From Heligmosomoides polygyrus polygyrus (Eukaryota > Nematoda > Chromadorea > Rhabditida > Heligmosomidae): 64,000 bases of DNA. Below the pieces are notes generated by a model that searched no databases, was not told where the DNA came from, and saw only the letters and a list, made by a program, of their open reading frames with translations. The DNA lies in assembly GCA_947396885.1 (NCBI GenBank), contig OX377204.1, positions 21,025,706 to 21,089,705 on the forward strand. The letters run 5' to 3'. Shown here one piece after another: positions 62,301 through 64,000 of the stretch; position 1 is the first letter of the stretch, and the number at the start of each line of letters is the position of its first letter. Made by a program: the position numbers and the translations under genes.

Positions 62301-63467
62301 AGTTCACTAAAAAATCGCTAAGGCGTTGGGTCAGATTTGAACGAAAAATGCTTGTTAAGTCGTTAAATTTTTTATTTCGTTAACTGTTGGATGTGTTCCA
62401 CTGCTTTGAACGCCCTACATTGAAATCTCTCCTGTAAAGGGCTATCAGCTCATTCATGTCTACGCTTCCAAATCCCTTTGAGGTATTCTTCCATGGCTTG
62501 ATGTGGACAACGCGCACCCCTATCTACGCGCGGTCACCGTTCGCCACCTGCTTGAGCACTCTTCGGCCGGCTGGGGCAACCAGGAGAGGATCGAGTTCAA
62601 TCGAACCCCGCAGACGTGAGCCTCCAGGCCTTTTTTACCAGGAAGTGGTCTCAGGCGTATGTCTGAACTGCGAAATAGACACACCTGCGGGAACCTCCAC
62701 CCATTAAGTGGCAGAAAAGTACGCTCCATTTTTGCAAAGCCTTTAAGCCTACCGAGTTAGGGGCTCCGATAGTTCACTATGGAGTCCCACAGACCCAAAA
62801 ACCAGTGCTTTCCAAATATCAAATATGCGGAGAAAAATGCACAAATACTGTTTACATGCCGGAGTCAAATGTTCGATTCCTTGATCTTTCAGTTTTATGC
62901 ATTTTTTCAGTGTATCTTCGATGTTTGGAAGATATTACCTTGCGCAACTGCGCGGTTCCATAGTGTGAATTGCCGGTGTCTCTAACATGATAGCTTCAAG
63001 GATTTCGTAAAATGGGTAGATATTCTTGCAGCAGTTTTCTGGTTTCGCCGTTCAGGCATATGCCCGAAACCACTCCTTTGATAGTCACACTAGTACAGGC
63101 TCAATGTAGCTTCGTTGTACTCTCCGATCCTCAAAGGAGTTCTAGAAAACGACTGAATGGCTCCGCACTTCTGGAGTTCTACATCCGATCTTACGAGCCG
63201 AAATTCCAGCCAGGGCGGAGGTACTTGTACTCCAATATTGCCTACGTCCTGCTTGGTCAGATTATAGAGCAGGTACGGAGTTTCTATCTTCTGTTTTTGA
63301 CAATCTGCACCTGTGGCCTCAACCTCAAGACATAAAGACCCTGGACCCTGTCGACAGAACAGCTTTAGATTAGCTCACGATCCTATGAGAGCTTCATCCA
63401 GGACGTCGTGCTCAAACCGAATCATATCGAGGCTCGAATGGGCGATGTGGAGTCGGGCAAATCGGAA
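55950..63467 (+). CDS. secreted serine beta-lactamase-like (LACT-type) protein, 3' end outside window
   Basis: Proposed exons: 55950-56371, 59534-59675, 59736-59797, 59853-59945, 60023-60329, 60895-61015, 62483-62615, 63146-63272 and 63369-63467 (or 63471); all junction phases agree. The ATG at 55950 opens a hydrophobic signal peptide (MLLRLAAVLCCSSAALVHYQ). Residues from about 55 to 290 contain segments of a repeated beta-rich type (for example YFRAVWRG, YFVIWRSDDF), resembling the tandem-repeat domain that precedes some beta-lactamase domains. The catalytic domain starts around SVSYGYSDLRTET. It has SISK (nucleophile Ser and Lys) in LYRIASISKTITAMG, RAVTVRHLLEHSSAGWG, and YSN in YLYSNIAYVLLGQII, all conserved in class C/penicillin-binding-like hydrolases. 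In animals such proteins have unknown or peptidase-like substrates. The HxG box must lie to the right of the window. Confidence 0.85.
56372..57479. other. first intron, repeat-rich
   Basis: Holds an R4 copy at 56890-57080 and further R4-like duplicated words ('aaactggacacttttca' twice). The minus frame 56474-56809 (111 codons) has no recognised motif. Confidence 0.45.
57480..57778 (+). repeat. tRNA-headed SINE-like element, best copy (copy 8)
   Basis: Defines the family. The tRNA-like head starts 'gcgtgtagcgcagtcggagg' (A-box region), and the B-box region is 'cctggttcggatttcccg'. A 200-bp unique body ends 'gagtaacgccgtcctttatc', then 'cttatcctttat', a short tandem tail. It lies in the sense orientation in intron 1 of the beta-lactamase-like gene. 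Confidence 0.75.
57900..58160 (-). repeat. two 3' fragments of the SINE-like family
   Basis: 57905-58000 and 58044-58155 each begin on the plus strand with the reverse of the family tail ('gataaagcacgccactattc' and 'gataaagaacggtcctgatc') and then 'cgcattctacttcta'. Confidence 0.55.
58161..58628. other. unassigned open frame
   Basis: The minus frame 58182-58538 (118 codons) contains GVVCLEGRRPAQLIIGMRDV; I recognise no family. Confidence 0.25.
58629..58920. repeat. head-to-head pair of tRNA-like SINE units
   Basis: The left unit (58629-58780, minus) and right unit (58795-58920, plus) are about 110-bp near-perfect inverted repeats. Each contains 'gccggtggtgtaaggcgaac' (A-box side) and 'gatgcgggttcgagtcccgc' (B-box/T-arm). 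The spacer has 'cacccgtgatacgggtgcg', itself a small hairpin. A single related unit is at 17440-17610. Confidence 0.75.
59534..60329 (+). CDS. beta-lactamase-like gene, exons 2-5
   Basis: Exon 2 (59534-59675) reads NKEYFRAVWRGSKRYLRHYI and ends YYPASIQ; its acceptor (AAG) was chosen because the phase fits and the upstream TAG option hits a stop. Exon 3 (59736-59797) reads NQTTALVIWEKGYGVR. Exon 4 (59853-59945) reads YRIQSGSHLSFMDEEMERTQ and joins exon 5 as ALPGKTLRLPTKYFVIWRSD. Exon 5 (60023-60329) ends LSVSYGYSDLRTETR, the entry strand of the beta-lactamase fold. Introns are 55-77 bp, typical of nematodes. Confidence 0.8.
60580..60865 (+). repeat. tRNA-headed SINE-like element, copy 9, in intron 5
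   Basis: Head 'gcgtaatagcgcagtccgaa', body with 'ttgtatggccaaatacgcat' and 'cccgtagaagtagaatgcct'. It stops about 30 bp before the acceptor of exon 6. Confidence 0.65.
60895..61015 (+). CDS. beta-lactamase-like gene, exon 6 (SxxK)
   Basis: Reads LYRIASISKTITAMGIAELV and RRLLDLNAKVFGVK. The SISK tetrad carries the predicted nucleophile Ser and general-base Lys. Acceptor 'cttccag' and donor GTGAAG. Phase 0 in, phase 1 out. Confidence 0.9.
61330..62030. repeat. intron 6 repeats: R4 copies and a degraded MITE
   Basis: R4-like segments at 61330-61440 (plus) and 61850-62030 (minus, 'gattctcaaagcgtccatatt' type). Between them, 61530-61725 is a diverged relative of the MITE at 21897-22105 ('gaacagcacgagcaggtggg'). 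Confidence 0.5.
61811..61841 (-). ncRNA. hammerhead-like ribozyme motif, best core
   Basis: The minus strand reads CTGAAGA, stem II 'agggcttatgtcc', GAAAC, loop GTT, then GTC. All catalytic-core positions (CUGANGA, GAAA, NUH) are present and stem III is the minimal two-pair form. Stem I pairing to the flanks is poor, so self-cleavage is uncertain. Confidence 0.45.
62483..62615 (+). CDS. beta-lactamase-like gene, exon 7
   Basis: Reads ILPWLDVDNAHPYLRAVTVR and HLLEHSSAGWG, the conserved 'T-V-R-H-L-L-x-H-x-S-G' helix of the family. The acceptor is 'ctttgag' (not the usual TTTCAG), chosen because it gives the correct phase and an upstream in-frame stop forbids extension. Donor GTGAGC. Confidence 0.85.
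62635..62925 (+). repeat. R2 repeat in intron 7
   Basis: Contains 'tctcaggcgtatgtctgaac', 'gggaacctccacccatta' and a degenerate B-box-like 'aaatgttcgattccttg'. Confidence 0.55.
63146..63467 (+). CDS. beta-lactamase-like gene, exons 8-9 (YxN motif)
   Basis: Exon 8 (63146-63272) reads RLNGSALLEFYIRSYEPKFQ and PGRRYLYSNIAYVLLGQIIE; the YSN triad is the second catalytic motif. Exon 9 (63369-63467, or 63471 with a GTTCTC donor) reads SYESFIQDVVLKPNHIEARM. A further candidate exon at about 63551-63590 would read GLAYSERRYYEEKW, matching the family 'N-E-V-x-Y-Y' region, but an intact downstream donor is unclear. Confidence 0.85.
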
Positions 63468-63704
63468 GTAGGTTCTCCTTCTTTGGAACATCGTGAAACA
63501 AGCGTAGGAATGTGTGGTGCTTTCATTCTCCAACCACCGCCTTTTCCTAGGTGGTTTAGCATACAGTGAAAGGCGGTATTATGAAGAAAAATGGTCCACT
63601 TTCTTTTAGGCTAACACTGTTGTCCGCTTTTATTTGGCTTATGTTTCGAAAAATTCGCATTTTTCAGAGCCTGGAGAAGACATCTGCAACGTATCGGCCC
63701 AAAA

Positions 63705-64000
63705 ACCAGTAAATGTCCTGCCATATATACCGCATTGGACACTCTTTCATGAATCCTTCCAAATTGAAATGGGCCTTCTCTACATTTAATAAAGACTCCC
63801 CAAAAAAGTTAGAGTAATTTTTTGCCCAAGAAAAAATTTAGCATATCTTTCCTTGATGTTTTAGTTCACCTACGCAGTAAGTGGTCAAGTTATTTGACAT
63901 TTTATAAATTTTCCATTTTTAAGGAAAAATAATGGTGCTTGTTTTAAGCAGTAGAAAGGCGGCCATTTTTAGTGCCAAAAGAGATTGCACCATGCCCTCT
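63705..64000 (+). repeat. R4 dispersed repeat with subterminal block
   Basis: Includes 'cattggacactctttcatga', 'gaaatgggccttctctacat' and, at the end, 'ggcggccatttttagtgcca'. It continues past the window. Confidence 0.55.

Noticed and set aside
1..64000. Bacterial features (operons, CRISPR, riboswitches, IS elements)
   Set aside because: Introns with GT-AG sites, mariner/RTE/Penelope elements and SINEs show that this is animal DNA.

Overview
The window looks like a repeat-rich nematode genome, most likely a strongylid (hookworm-type) parasite; the organism is inferred. The grounds are two small-exon animal genes, mariner elements with a hookworm-like bandit character, an RTE-type LINE, Penelope-like remnants and many tRNA-headed SINE-like repeats. 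Nothing bacterial (operons, ribosome binding sites, CRISPR) is present. A 200-N assembly gap lies at 28911-29110.

Two host genes carry most of the real coding signal. On the minus strand, about 34 kb (48327 down to 13956) holds an M1-family zinc aminopeptidase in at least 16 short exons. It has the AAMEN substrate loop, HEIAH plus the downstream zinc-ligand glutamate, the catalytic Tyr region and an ERAP1-like helical C-terminal domain. Its 5' part was not found. On the plus strand, 55950 to beyond 63467 holds the first nine exons of a secreted serine beta-lactamase-like (LACT-type) protein with SISK and YSN motifs; it runs off the right edge. The two genes are divergently oriented.

The rest is mobile DNA. 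0-13 kb: mariner remnants, one nearly complete bandit-like mariner (3313-4586), SINEs, two 42-bp AT-rich minisatellites and small MITEs. 15-21 kb: Penelope GIY-YIG remnant, hammerhead-like motif, tRNA-like SINE, perfect palindrome, and a full-length dead RTE LINE with a 19-bp target duplication (17716-20848) inside an aminopeptidase intron. 24-38 kb: two TIR/LTR elements, foldbacks around the gap and at 30.4-31.3 kb, a LINE 3' fragment, a Helitron-like end with 42-bp repeats, a third mariner whose promoter looks like a heat-shock promoter (33480-34723), and a 1.5-kb foldback carrying a mariner scrap in its loop. 39.5-42.2 kb: a Tc1-like element interrupted by both a solo LTR and a deleted mariner. 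42-64 kb: a second Penelope remnant, a foldback MITE, long inverted repeats containing tRNA-like modules, a pogo/Tigger-like fragment and SINEs in introns.

Exon boundaries were chosen by hand from splice consensus, reading phase and similarity to remembered family consensus motifs; no alignment was run.
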